Source: Deltaproteobacteria bacterium
GTDB taxonomy: Bacteria; Desulfobacterota; Syntrophia; Syntrophales; Smithellaceae
DNA: 36,102 nucleotides
Direction of reading: 5' to 3'
Assembly (NCBI GenBank): GCA_012729055.1
Contig: JAAYDW010000044.1
Span: 1-36,102, forward strand
A program made the translations under genes and the position numbers. The notes under the pieces were generated by a model. The model saw only the letters and a program-made list of their open reading frames with translations, made no database searches and was not told where the DNA came from. Numbering within the stretch: the first letter of the stretch is position 1; the number at the start of each line of letters is the position of its first letter. Shown piece after piece: positions 25,271 to 32,699 of this stretch.

Positions 25271-25687
25271 ATGGCAGAGCGTACAATACACATCACGAAA
25301 TTTGACATGGACCGGCTGCTGGAACTGATCGAAGGCCTGCGGGCGACGCCCAAAGCCGTTAAAATCGATCTCGACCTCCTGGAAAAGGAGCTTTACCGCG
25401 CCACGCTGGTCGAGCCGCAAAATATACCGCGCGACGTCATCACGATGAACTCCAAAGTCAGCGTCACGGACATCGACTCCGGCGAAAAGACGACCTATAC
25501 CCTTGTGTTTCCGTCCGCGGCCAACATCAGCGAAAACAAGCTCTCCATTCTGGCGCCGCTGGGCATGGCGCTTCTGGGGTACCGCGCGGGCGACATCATT
25601 GAATGGCGCATGCCGTCCGGCGTCCGCAAACTTCGGGTGGAGGGCATCCTCTATCAGCCGGAAGCGGCCGGAGATTATCATTTATGA
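25271..25687 (+). CDS. rnk: Rnk-like GreA/GreB-family protein
   Basis: A 138-residue protein of the Rnk type. It has a short N-terminal helical arm and the GreA/GreB C-terminal domain (LVFPSAANISENKLSILAPLGMALLGYRAGDIIEW, about 80-114), an FKBP-like fold that binds RNA polymerase. In enterobacteria Rnk influences nucleoside diphosphate kinase and polymerase. Here the role is unproven. The ATG at 25271 is 10 nt after GGAGG. It is 51 bp upstream of bioB and likely shares its transcript. Confidence 0.85.
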   Translation: MAERTIHITKFDMDRLLELIEGLRATPKAVKIDLDLLEKELYRATLVEPQNIPRDVITMNSKVSVTDIDSGEKTTYTLVFPSAANISENKLSILAPLGMALLGYRAGDIIEWRMPSGVRKLRVEGILYQPEAAGDYHL

Positions 25688-25738
25688 TTTGACGGACCGG
25701 TTTTTTTCGTCTATGCACTCTCGACAAGGATACGAGCG

Positions 25739-26791
25739 ATGATCGAGAGATTGAAGAAAAAAGCCATCCGGGAAAAGGGCATCGGACCTTCCGAAGCGCT
25801 GGAACTGTTCATCGAGGGGACCCATTTCCCCTACCGCGTCTTTGCCGCGGCCAGTGAAATCCGCGAACACTTCAAGGGCAAGGCCGTCATTCTCTGCGGC
25901 ATTGCAAACGCCAAATCCGGCAAGTGCTCCGAAGACTGCGCCTTTTGCGCCCAGTCGTCGCGCCACGCCGCCGAGGTTCCCTGCTACCCGCTCAAAAGCG
26001 CCCAAGAGATCGTCGCCGCTGCGCTTTCGGCCCAAAGGGACGGAGCGGAATTTTTCAGCATCGTCACCAGCGGCAAACGCATCGCGTCGCAGAAAGAGTG
26101 GAAGGAAATCTTCAGGGCCATTGAGGGCATGAACCGCATCGGTATCCGCCCCTGCGCGTCGCTGGGCATGATCGACGCCGTCCGGGCCCGTGAGCTCAAC
26201 GACGCCGGCCTCTTCCGCTATCACCACAATCTCGAAACGGCCCGCAGCTTTTTTAAAAACATCTGTACCACCCACGACTACGAAGAAAACCTGTCCACCG
26301 TCCGCGCCGCGCAAGAGGCGGGGCTTTCGGTCTGTTCCGGCGCGCTCTTCGGCATGGGCGAAGGGATTTCGCACCGCATCGAGCTTGCCGCTGCGCTCGC
26401 CGGACTCGGCGTCGATTCCATTCCGGTCAATCTGCTCCACCCGATCAAGGGAACGCCGCTTTCGCACATGCCGCTTTTGCCGCCCCTGGAAGTTCTCATG
26501 ACGCTTGCCGTCTACCGCTTCATGCTGCCCGACAAGGACATCAAACTGTGCGGCGGAAAGGAAAAAACGCTGCGCCAGCTGCTGCCGCTGGGACTGATCG
26601 CGGGCGCCAATTCCCTGATGACGGGCAACTACCTGACCACCGCCGGCCGCGACAGCCGGCTCGACCATGAAATGATCGCCGACCTGGGGCTGATCCCCAC
26701 GCGCGAGATCGATATCTGCCGCTGCGGGAGGGAAGGAGAAAACGGCTGCTCTTCCACGATACCCGCCAACGAAAAGCCGCCCCGAACGTAA
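25739..26791 (+). CDS. bioB: Biotin synthase with an all-cysteine auxiliary cluster pattern
   Basis: A 350-residue radical-SAM enzyme that inserts sulfur into dethiobiotin. The AdoMet cluster motif is CxxxCxxC at C63, C67 and C70 (GKCSEDCAFC). Compared with E. coli BioB, the [2Fe-2S] ligands C128 and C188 are kept as C139 and C199. The C97 position is not a cysteine (FFSIVTSG, about 105-112), and R260 is replaced by K269 in DIKLCGGKE. Two other cysteines appear, C53 and C271. This pattern fits the anaerobe-type (type II) enzymes reported to use a [4Fe-5S] auxiliary cluster. No other biotin gene is beside it, though an alpha-oxoamine synthase lies 5 kb away. Confidence 0.93.
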   Translation: MIERLKKKAIREKGIGPSEALELFIEGTHFPYRVFAAASEIREHFKGKAVILCGIANAKSGKCSEDCAFCAQSSRHAAEVPCYPLKSAQEIVAAALSAQRDGAEFFSIVTSGKRIASQKEWKEIFRAIEGMNRIGIRPCASLGMIDAVRARELNDAGLFRYHHNLETARSFFKNICTTHDYEENLSTVRAAQEAGLSVCSGALFGMGEGISHRIELAAALAGLGVDSIPVNLLHPIKGTPLSHMPLLPPLEVLMTLAVYRFMLPDKDIKLCGGKEKTLRQLLPLGLIAGANSLMTGNYLTTAGRDSRLDHEMIADLGLIPTREIDICRCGREGENGCSSTIPANEKPPRT

Positions 26792-26863
26792 ACCGCTTTT
26801 CCGCGGGCGGCGGGCCGCGCCCAAGCCGCCGCGGGGCTCCCAGCGCCGAAACGACATTTTTCA

Positions 26864-26892
26864 TTGACAGCTCCGGGGTTCTTTCTTATACC
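26864..26892 (+). promoter_or_regulatory. Promoter of the acyltransferase-like gene
   Basis: TTGACA (26864-26869), 17 bp and TATACC (26887-26892) precede the start codon by about 35 bp. The 14 bases around the -35 box (ATTGACAGCTCCGG) recur at 28914-28927 in the promoter of the LolA-like operon. Confidence 0.7.
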
Positions 26893-26927
26893 TCCCGGCG
26901 CAGGAAACAATGACAAGGAGAATTTCC

Positions 26928-27794
26928 ATGGGTTTTCGCGACCGCGCCGACGGCGTTCTGCTCACCAAAATATCCGGCTTCCGCAAAATGTGGCCCTACC
27001 TGATGCCCACCCGCGTGGAATCCACGCTCTATGCCACGCAGCGGATCCGGCTTGGCAACACGCTTTCCTGGCTGGAGCAGACAAACGCCGGGCGGGAAGA
27101 AAAGCTGACCCTGTTTCACGTCATCCTGGCCGCCAGCGTCCGCCTGTTTGCGCTTAGGCCGGACCTGAACCGCTTCGTCGCCGGCCGGCGTATTTATCAG
27201 CGGCGCGCCATCGACATCTCCTTTGTCGTCAAACGGGAAAAATCGGAACGGGGATCGGAAACCACGCTCAAGCTTACGTTTGATCCTTCCTCCACGATTG
27301 AAACCGTCGCCCGGCAGGTGGCGGCCGCCGTTTCGTCCACCCGAGAGAGCAAATCATCCCACGATGAAAACTTCGCCAATCTTCTGACGGTCATGCCCCG
27401 GTTTCTGATCCGGTCTCTGATTCGCTTCGGGCGCATCCTCGATTATTTCGGACTTCTGCCCGCCTCCTACATCCGCGGCGACGCCATGTTTGCCAGCGGC
27501 TTTTTATCCCATCTGGCCAGCATCAATCTGGATGCGGCTTACCACCCGCTGTTTGAATGGGGAAACACTTCATTTTTTCTGGTGGTCGGCAAAAAGAAAA
27601 AAGAGCCGGCGGTGAGCGATGAGGGCGAACTCCGGATCGAAGAGGTCATGGATCTCGCGTTCAGTCTCGATCACCGGGTGACCACCGGAGTGCATTTTTT
27701 CAAAGGCATCGCGCTGTATGTCGATCTCCTGGAAAATCCCGCTCCCCTGATGGAGCAACCGCAAATCCTTCCCGATCCGCTGGCACGAGCCTGA
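26928..27794 (+). CDS. CAT/E2-fold acyltransferase-like protein
   Basis: A 288-residue protein resembling the catalytic domain of 2-oxoacid dehydrogenase acyltransferases and chloramphenicol acetyltransferase. The C-terminal LAFSLDHRVTTGVHFFKGI (about 243-261) lines up with the family motif DHRxxDG: H249 is kept but the usual Asp is Thr (T253). There is no lipoyl or peripheral-subunit-binding domain, so it is not a normal E2 subunit. It may transfer an acyl group to a small molecule or lipid, or be inactive. I chose ATG 26928 over ATG 26910 because AAGGAG (26915-26920) is 7 nt before it. It is convergent with an extended-SDR gene. Confidence 0.7.
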   Translation: MGFRDRADGVLLTKISGFRKMWPYLMPTRVESTLYATQRIRLGNTLSWLEQTNAGREEKLTLFHVILAASVRLFALRPDLNRFVAGRRIYQRRAIDISFVVKREKSERGSETTLKLTFDPSSTIETVARQVAAAVSSTRESKSSHDENFANLLTVMPRFLIRSLIRFGRILDYFGLLPASYIRGDAMFASGFLSHLASINLDAAYHPLFEWGNTSFFLVVGKKKKEPAVSDEGELRIEEVMDLAFSLDHRVTTGVHFFKGIALYVDLLENPAPLMEQPQILPDPLARA

Positions 27795-27857
27795 CCGGTT
27801 GCGCCGCTTCATCCGGCCCTTTTTTCCGGCGGGCATCGGAGATGAGGCCCGGCCGTT

Positions 27858-28850
27858 TTACCGAAGCCACTTTTCTCTGCGGTACCAGTCGATCGTTTCC
27901 CTCATCCCGCGGGCGAGATCGTATTCGGAGCGGAAATTCAGCTCCGCACGGAGCGGTTCGACATCGCAGTTCCAGTTGCAGGCCGCCAGTTCATGAACCT
28001 TGTCCCGGTTCAGCACGGGGGCCTTTTTCAACATCCGGCAAGCCGGTTCCGCGGCGGCGGCGATGATCCGGACCAGCCACACGGGCAGGGCCACATGCGT
28101 TACTCTTCCGGCCAGACACATAGCGACAATTCGCCCCAGATCGCGGCTGCCGTAAAGATTGCCGTCGGCGGCGAAATAGGCCCGGTTGACGTGCGGCGAT
28201 TCCAGCGCGTCAAAAACCAGTCGGGCCAGATCTTTGACGTACATAAACGTGAGGCGCTGATTTTTTCTTCCCGCCTGCAAGGCCACGCCATGGCGGATCA
28301 GTTTGATCGCTTCGAAGATATCCCTTTCACCGGGTCCGTAAACCGCGGTGGGACGGATGATCATATACGGCAGGCCCTTTTCCGCAAGAATTCTTTCGGC
28401 GGCCAGTTTGCTTTCCCCATAGGCCGTGACAGGCCGGGGGGTCGCTGTGCGAAGAATCGGTTCTCCGCTTGCCGAATCGCCGGGACCGAACGCGGCCAGG
28501 CTGCTCATCAGCAGGAACTTGTCCGGCATCCGACCGGTTTGCAGCAGGGCATCGGCGAGCCGGCCGGTATTTCCGGCGTTGACTTGAAAATATTCATGCC
28601 GGTCGAGTGATTTGGTCACGCCCGCGTTGTGGATGACATAGTCGAAGCGCGGCAGGGAGCGGATCCGATCGTTTAAGCGGCCGCCGGCGGAAAAGTCGCA
28701 GGTCACCACGGGAAGGCGCATGGCGTCCAGATGACCGGTTTTGCTGGTTTGCCGGACGGCGGCCATCGGATCGTACCCGCGCCGCAGGGCTTCCGCAACA
28801 AGAAAACGGCCAATAAAACCGGTCGCGCCGGTAATGAGGATTCGTTTCAT
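27858..28850 (-). CDS. NAD-dependent epimerase/dehydratase (extended SDR)
   Basis: A 330-residue extended SDR. The cofactor loop is GATGFIG (8-14) and the active site has Y144 and K148 (YGESK) with MSS (115-117) supplying serine. A PTAVYGPGE segment follows, as in 4-epimerases and 3-beta-hydroxysteroid-type reductases. The substrate could be a nucleotide sugar or a lipid such as a ketosphinganine-type intermediate; the nearby serine-palmitoyltransferase-like gene makes the lipid option worth testing. It starts 318 bp from, and divergent to, the LolA-like operon. Confidence 0.85.
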   Translation of the reverse strand: MKRILITGATGFIGRFLVAEALRRGYDPMAAVRQTSKTGHLDAMRLPVVTCDFSAGGRLNDRIRSLPRFDYVIHNAGVTKSLDRHEYFQVNAGNTGRLADALLQTGRMPDKFLLMSSLAAFGPGDSASGEPILRTATPRPVTAYGESKLAAERILAEKGLPYMIIRPTAVYGPGERDIFEAIKLIRHGVALQAGRKNQRLTFMYVKDLARLVFDALESPHVNRAYFAADGNLYGSRDLGRIVAMCLAGRVTHVALPVWLVRIIAAAAEPACRMLKKAPVLNRDKVHELAACNWNCDVEPLRAELNFRSEYDLARGMRETIDWYRREKWLR

Positions 28851-29026
28851 ATGCAGCGCAGGGCTCCTTTTTTCTCACGCTATAGAAAGCGCGGAGCGCC
28901 TGTCAAGAAGATAATTGACAGCTCCGGCCAACTCCTCTATATTTTCGTCGCGGGTACAAACGCCCGTTAATTCGAACGTTCAGAATCGGTTGCCTTCAGA
29001 TCGGCAAAAAAGACGTTCAGGGGAAT
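28851..29026. other. Divergent intergenic region
   Basis: This is the gene-free part of the gap between the extended SDR and the LolA-like operon. It holds the rightward promoter at 28915-28943. I saw no clear leftward -35/-10 pair for the SDR gene. One plus-strand frame is open through it into the small reading frame at 29027. Confidence 0.4.
28915..28943 (+). promoter_or_regulatory. Strong sigma70-type promoter of the LolA-barrel-AOS operon
   Basis: TTGACA (28915-28920), a 17-bp spacer and TATATT (28938-28943) match the consensus at eleven of twelve positions. Transcription from about 28950 leaves an unusually long leader of about 220 nt before the LolA-like start codon. Confidence 0.82.
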
Positions 29027-29176
29027 GTGAAAAGACTGGACAAGATGTTTTTATTCCATTACACGCAAAACGTTGATGCGCCCGTTTATTTGGCCGGGCC
29101 CTCCGTCCCGGCCGGAATCCTTTTCGCGCGCCGGGCTGCAAAAAACCCTATCGTGGAGGCTCTGTCCTATGACTGA
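29027..29176 (+). CDS. Possible 49-residue leader ORF overlapping the LolA-like gene
   Basis: From GTG 29027 (or in-frame ATG 29045) the frame runs to TGA 29174-29176 and overlaps the start of the LolA-like gene by 8 bases (ATGACTGA). AGGGG lies just before the GTG but is closer than usual. The product, with a segment VDAPVYLAGPSVPAGILFAR, is not recognised. The overlap would suit translational coupling. The reading frame may equally be chance in G+C-rich DNA. Confidence 0.25.
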   Translation: MKRLDKMFLFHYTQNVDAPVYLAGPSVPAGILFARRAAKNPIVEALSYD

Positions 29177-29945
29177 CAAGCGGATTCTCTTTTTTCTCCT
29201 GGCGGCGCTTCTGCTGGTCCCGACCTGGGCCCACGCCATGAGCGGACGCGAAATCTTCGAAAAAATGCACGAACTGCGTCTGCGCATGCTCAACCAGAAA
29301 ACGGAAGCCACCATGGTGCTTTACGACCGCGGCGGCGGTAAACGCGTCCGCACGCTCACGCAGTACAGCAAAAACGCGGCGCCCGAAGCCTACAAGGTTC
29401 TTTTGATCTTCAACTCGCCCGCGGACCTCAAAAACGTCGGCTTCCTGGCGCATGCCCGCACGTTTTCCGACCGAAGCCTCTGGGCGTATTTTCCGGAATT
29501 CAAGCGGATACGCCGCATTCCCACGTCCGCGCAGGACGATTCCTTTTTCGGCTCCGACTTTTCCTACGACGACTTCAGCGGACCGCCGAATCTCGACGAT
29601 TATGCCTTCAAGGTCCTCCGGGAGGAGACGATTGACGATAAACCCTGCTACGTGGTGGAAGTCACTCCGAAGATTCCCCGCAAATATTCAAAATACATCG
29701 CCTGGGTGGCCAAAAACCTCTGGGTGAGCGCCAAAGTCGAGTTTTACCGGGAAAAGGAATTGTACCGTCTGGGGCGTTTCCGCGACATTCGCCTGGTGGA
29801 CGGACTTCCGACGCCCTTCATCCTGGAAATGCAAAACATCAAATCCAAACATCGAACGGTTGTCACTGTCGATAAAATCACCTACCGGACCAGTTTTCCC
29901 GACGACCTTTTCACCCAGCGGGCGCTGGAACGGGGGGGAAGATAG
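29169..29945 (+). CDS. LolA-like periplasmic lipid/lipoprotein carrier
   Basis: A 258-residue exported protein. The signal peptide has a hydrophobic core (about 6-18) and likely cleavage after AHA (residue 23). The mature part is beta-strand rich and resembles outer membrane lipoprotein-sorting proteins of the LolA-like superfamily, with VLLIFNSPADLKNVGFL, the Trp/Tyr-rich SLWAYFPEFKRIRRI and TPFILEMQN. Such proteins shield acyl chains between inner and outer membranes. This one is not the classical LolA (no LolCDE nearby). GGAGG is 9 nt before ATG 29169. An in-frame extension to 29073 lacks a signal peptide and is rejected. It is first in a three-gene operon with a barrel protein and an alpha-oxoamine synthase. 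Confidence 0.85.
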   Translation: MTDKRILFFLLAALLLVPTWAHAMSGREIFEKMHELRLRMLNQKTEATMVLYDRGGGKRVRTLTQYSKNAAPEAYKVLLIFNSPADLKNVGFLAHARTFSDRSLWAYFPEFKRIRRIPTSAQDDSFFGSDFSYDDFSGPPNLDDYAFKVLREETIDDKPCYVVEVTPKIPRKYSKYIAWVAKNLWVSAKVEFYREKELYRLGRFRDIRLVDGLPTPFILEMQNIKSKHRTVVTVDKITYRTSFPDDLFTQRALERGGR

Positions 29946-30000
29946 CCGCGTCCTGTGCGGATGCCTTGTGTCGCCGCAACAGCCTGAAGGAGATGCAAAC

Positions 30001-31362
30001 ATGAAAAAACTATGGATGGCAGCCGTCGTGCTGATTTTCTGGGCTTCCGGAAGTTACGCGGAAGACTTTCTGAGCGTTTCGGGCAAACTCCATTTACGGG
30101 GCGTCGTCCCGCTGCACAGTGAAAGCGTAACGGAGTACCCCAGCCTTCTGGGACAGCTCAAGGTGGACACCAAACCGTCTCCCCTGCGTTTCCACATGTG
30201 GCTCGAAGGCGGTTGGGACGGAAGCGTCACCCTGCCGGTGGAAGACCATTCCACCCTCAAGTTCGGCGACCGGGTTTATCAGAGCACCACGCCGTTTCTG
30301 GAATTCAAGGAACTCTACGGCTCCTACTCCACCGACTGGCTGGAAGTCCGCGCGGGCATCCAGCGCTTCGCCTGGGGCAGGCTGGACGAGTATCCCGTCA
30401 ACGACCTGCTCAATCCCTGGGACTACTCCCAGTTTCTGAGAAAACCGCTGGAAGACCGCAAGATCGGCGTTCCGTCCCTTTCGACCCGCCTCAGCCACGA
30501 CACCTGGAGCCTCGATGCGGTCTGGGTTCCCGTTTTCATCCCCTACCGTCTGCCGCTTTCCACCGAACGCTGGTCTCCTTTTAATCAGATGGTTGCCCGG
30601 TTCAACAATTTGCCGGTGAATTTTCTCACGAGCGACGCCGACCTGCCGTCGCGCAACCTGGCTTCCGGTTCGGGCGGCCTGCGCCTTTCGAAAACGGGCA
30701 TCGTGGACTGGAATATCAACCTGTTTCACGGATACGATCCGCGGCCGGTGATGAAAGCCACGCAACTCATCATCGCGCCCGTTGCCGGCCAGGTGGCCGT
30801 TGAGCCGGGAACGGTGGCCGATTTCCACAAGATGTCTTCCTTCGGCGTGGATGCGGCTTTCGTTACGGGTCCCTGGAGCCTGCGCGCCGAAGCGGCTTAC
30901 GCAATCGGGCGCTACTTCAACACCAATCTCGAGCGGTGGGGCTATCCGGCCGTCCCCGCGTTCGGCGTCTATCCGCTCGCCCCCAACGAGCACAAGAGCG
31001 ATTCGCTGGAATACGGCGTCGGCGCCGATTACCGCGTCTTCGAGGACTGCCTGCTCACCATGCAGGCCCAGCAAACCGTGATCCTGGACCGGCCGGATTC
31101 GCTCTACCAGCAGAAGTTTGAGACCATCTTCTGGGCCAACCTGAGAAACGGTTTCCTCAATCAGCGAATCCTGACCAATCTCAACGCCGCTTACAATCCC
31201 GAGCACGGCGGCGTCATGGCCCGGGCCAACGTCTGGTACGTGCTTTCGGATTTCTGGAAGGTCGGGATCGCGGCCGTCGGCTTCTGGGGACCCGACCAGT
31301 CTCTGTTCGGCAGATACAAAACCAATGATCAGGTGGAGGTGGATCTCGTTTTTTCATGGTAA
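30001..31362 (+). CDS. Outer-membrane beta-barrel protein
   Basis: A 453-residue protein with a signal peptide ending SYA (about residue 20). It has many alternating amphipathic strands with Trp and Tyr at the ends (for example LEVRAGIQRFAWGRLDEYPVNDLLNP at about 116-141). The last residues are VEVDLVFSW, ending in an aromatic residue as barrel proteins do for BAM-dependent insertion. It resembles DUF1302-type proteins that are often encoded beside LolA-like carriers and RND exporters; no RND gene is present here. The ribosome site GAAGGAGA precedes ATG 30001. It lies 55 bp after the LolA-like gene and 22 bp before the alpha-oxoamine synthase, so the three are almost surely one transcript. 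Confidence 0.82.
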   Translation: MKKLWMAAVVLIFWASGSYAEDFLSVSGKLHLRGVVPLHSESVTEYPSLLGQLKVDTKPSPLRFHMWLEGGWDGSVTLPVEDHSTLKFGDRVYQSTTPFLEFKELYGSYSTDWLEVRAGIQRFAWGRLDEYPVNDLLNPWDYSQFLRKPLEDRKIGVPSLSTRLSHDTWSLDAVWVPVFIPYRLPLSTERWSPFNQMVARFNNLPVNFLTSDADLPSRNLASGSGGLRLSKTGIVDWNINLFHGYDPRPVMKATQLIIAPVAGQVAVEPGTVADFHKMSSFGVDAAFVTGPWSLRAEAAYAIGRYFNTNLERWGYPAVPAFGVYPLAPNEHKSDSLEYGVGADYRVFEDCLLTMQAQQTVILDRPDSLYQQKFETIFWANLRNGFLNQRILTNLNAAYNPEHGGVMARANVWYVLSDFWKVGIAAVGFWGPDQSLFGRYKTNDQVEVDLVFSW

Positions 31363-31384
31363 GAAAAAGCGGAATACAGGACGT

Positions 31385-32650
31385 ATGGAAACTCAACAAC
31401 CGGATAAAAAAGCGAAACAGCATACCCATCAGGAATTCATCGAATTTCAGGGCGACGACCTCTTTGACGTTAAAAATTACTTCTGGGAATTTTTCCAGGA
31501 CGGCATCCGGCAAAAGCACTATATTTATCTCAACCCGCTGACCACCGCGCCCGTTTCCCAAGTGCAGGCCTACGACCGTTACACGAAAAGCGTCCGGCCG
31601 TATCTCAATTTTTCCTCCTACAACTATCTGGGATATTCCGTTTATCCCGAAGTGATCCGTGAAGTTCAGAACACGCTGGCCAAATACGGGACGGGCGCCG
31701 CCTCCGCGCCGCTCTTCAGCGGCTACTACGACGTCACCGAACGGCTGGAGAAAAAAATCGCCGCCTTTAAAAACAAGGAAGCGGCCATGGTGTTTTCCAC
31801 CGGATACAGCGCCAACGTGGGCGTCCTTTCCGGCCTGCTCAAGCCGGGCGACGTCGCCGTTCTGGACATCCTGGCCCATGCCTCCATTTACGACGGCGCG
31901 AAGCTGGCCGGGGCGGAAATCAAAGTCTTCAGCCACAACAGCCCGCGCCATCTGGAGCGGGTTCTCAAAAGCCTGAACACCCGGCGCGCCATCGTCTGCG
32001 TGGAGGGCGTCTACAGCATGGACGGCGACCTGGCCAGACTGCCCGAGATCGTCGCGCTTTGCCGGAAATACGGAATTAAAATTCTGATCGACGAGGCCCA
32101 CGCGACACTGATCTTCGGCGAACACGGCCGCGGCGTGGCCGAACATTGCGGCGTGGAAGACGGCATGGACATCAGCATCGGCACCTTCAGTAAGTCCTTC
32201 GGCGCCATCGGCGGTTTTGCCGCGGGCGACGAAAAGCTGATCAACTACCTGCGCTTTTCCGCCCGTTCCTATATTTTCTCCTGCGCGATGGCGCCGCACA
32301 CGGCGGCGGGCATTCTCAAAATCCTGGAAATTTACGACCGCGACAAAAGCCAGCGGGAAAAGCTCTGGAACAATATCCGCTACATGCACAAAGCGCTTAC
32401 AAACGCCGGCCTCGATATCGGAAACACGCAATCCCAAGTGGTGCCCGTCTTTGTCGGAGAAGAAATGCGCCTGCGGGAAATCGGCCGGCGGATTTATGAA
32501 AAAGGGTTGTACACCGGCATCGTGACCTACCCGGCCGTTTCCAGCAAACGCACGCGCCTGAGACTTTCCGTCTCGTCCTGCCACACGCAGGAGCAGATGG
32601 ACGCCTGTGCGGCTATCCTGAAATCGGCCTTTGACGAAATTCCGCAGTGA
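31385..32650 (+). CDS. Serine palmitoyltransferase-like alpha-oxoamine synthase
   Basis: A 421-residue PLP enzyme of the alpha-oxoamine synthase family, which condenses an amino acid with an acyl thioester (sphingoid base, biotin or haem precursors). PLP-binding K270 is in GTFSKSFGAIGGF. D236 and H239 (DEAHA) and H165 (AHASIYDG) hold the cofactor. The NFSSYNYLG, VFSTGYSANVG and VEGVYSMDGD segments resemble serine palmitoyltransferase more than BioF. A 70-residue N-terminal extension precedes the core. Oddly, the His normally found in GxxxxHxxLE is Thr118 (SGYYDVTERLE). ATG 31385 was chosen because AGGA precedes it and the upstream frame lies inside the barrel gene. BioF or KBL activity cannot be excluded. 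Confidence 0.8.
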   Translation: METQQPDKKAKQHTHQEFIEFQGDDLFDVKNYFWEFFQDGIRQKHYIYLNPLTTAPVSQVQAYDRYTKSVRPYLNFSSYNYLGYSVYPEVIREVQNTLAKYGTGAASAPLFSGYYDVTERLEKKIAAFKNKEAAMVFSTGYSANVGVLSGLLKPGDVAVLDILAHASIYDGAKLAGAEIKVFSHNSPRHLERVLKSLNTRRAIVCVEGVYSMDGDLARLPEIVALCRKYGIKILIDEAHATLIFGEHGRGVAEHCGVEDGMDISIGTFSKSFGAIGGFAAGDEKLINYLRFSARSYIFSCAMAPHTAAGILKILEIYDRDKSQREKLWNNIRYMHKALTNAGLDIGNTQSQVVPVFVGEEMRLREIGRRIYEKGLYTGIVTYPAVSSKRTRLRLSVSSCHTQEQMDACAAILKSAFDEIPQ

Positions 32651-32699
32651 AACAAAATGACGGCGGCGGCTTGGCTGTTTCCCGGCGGCGGGCGCGGCG

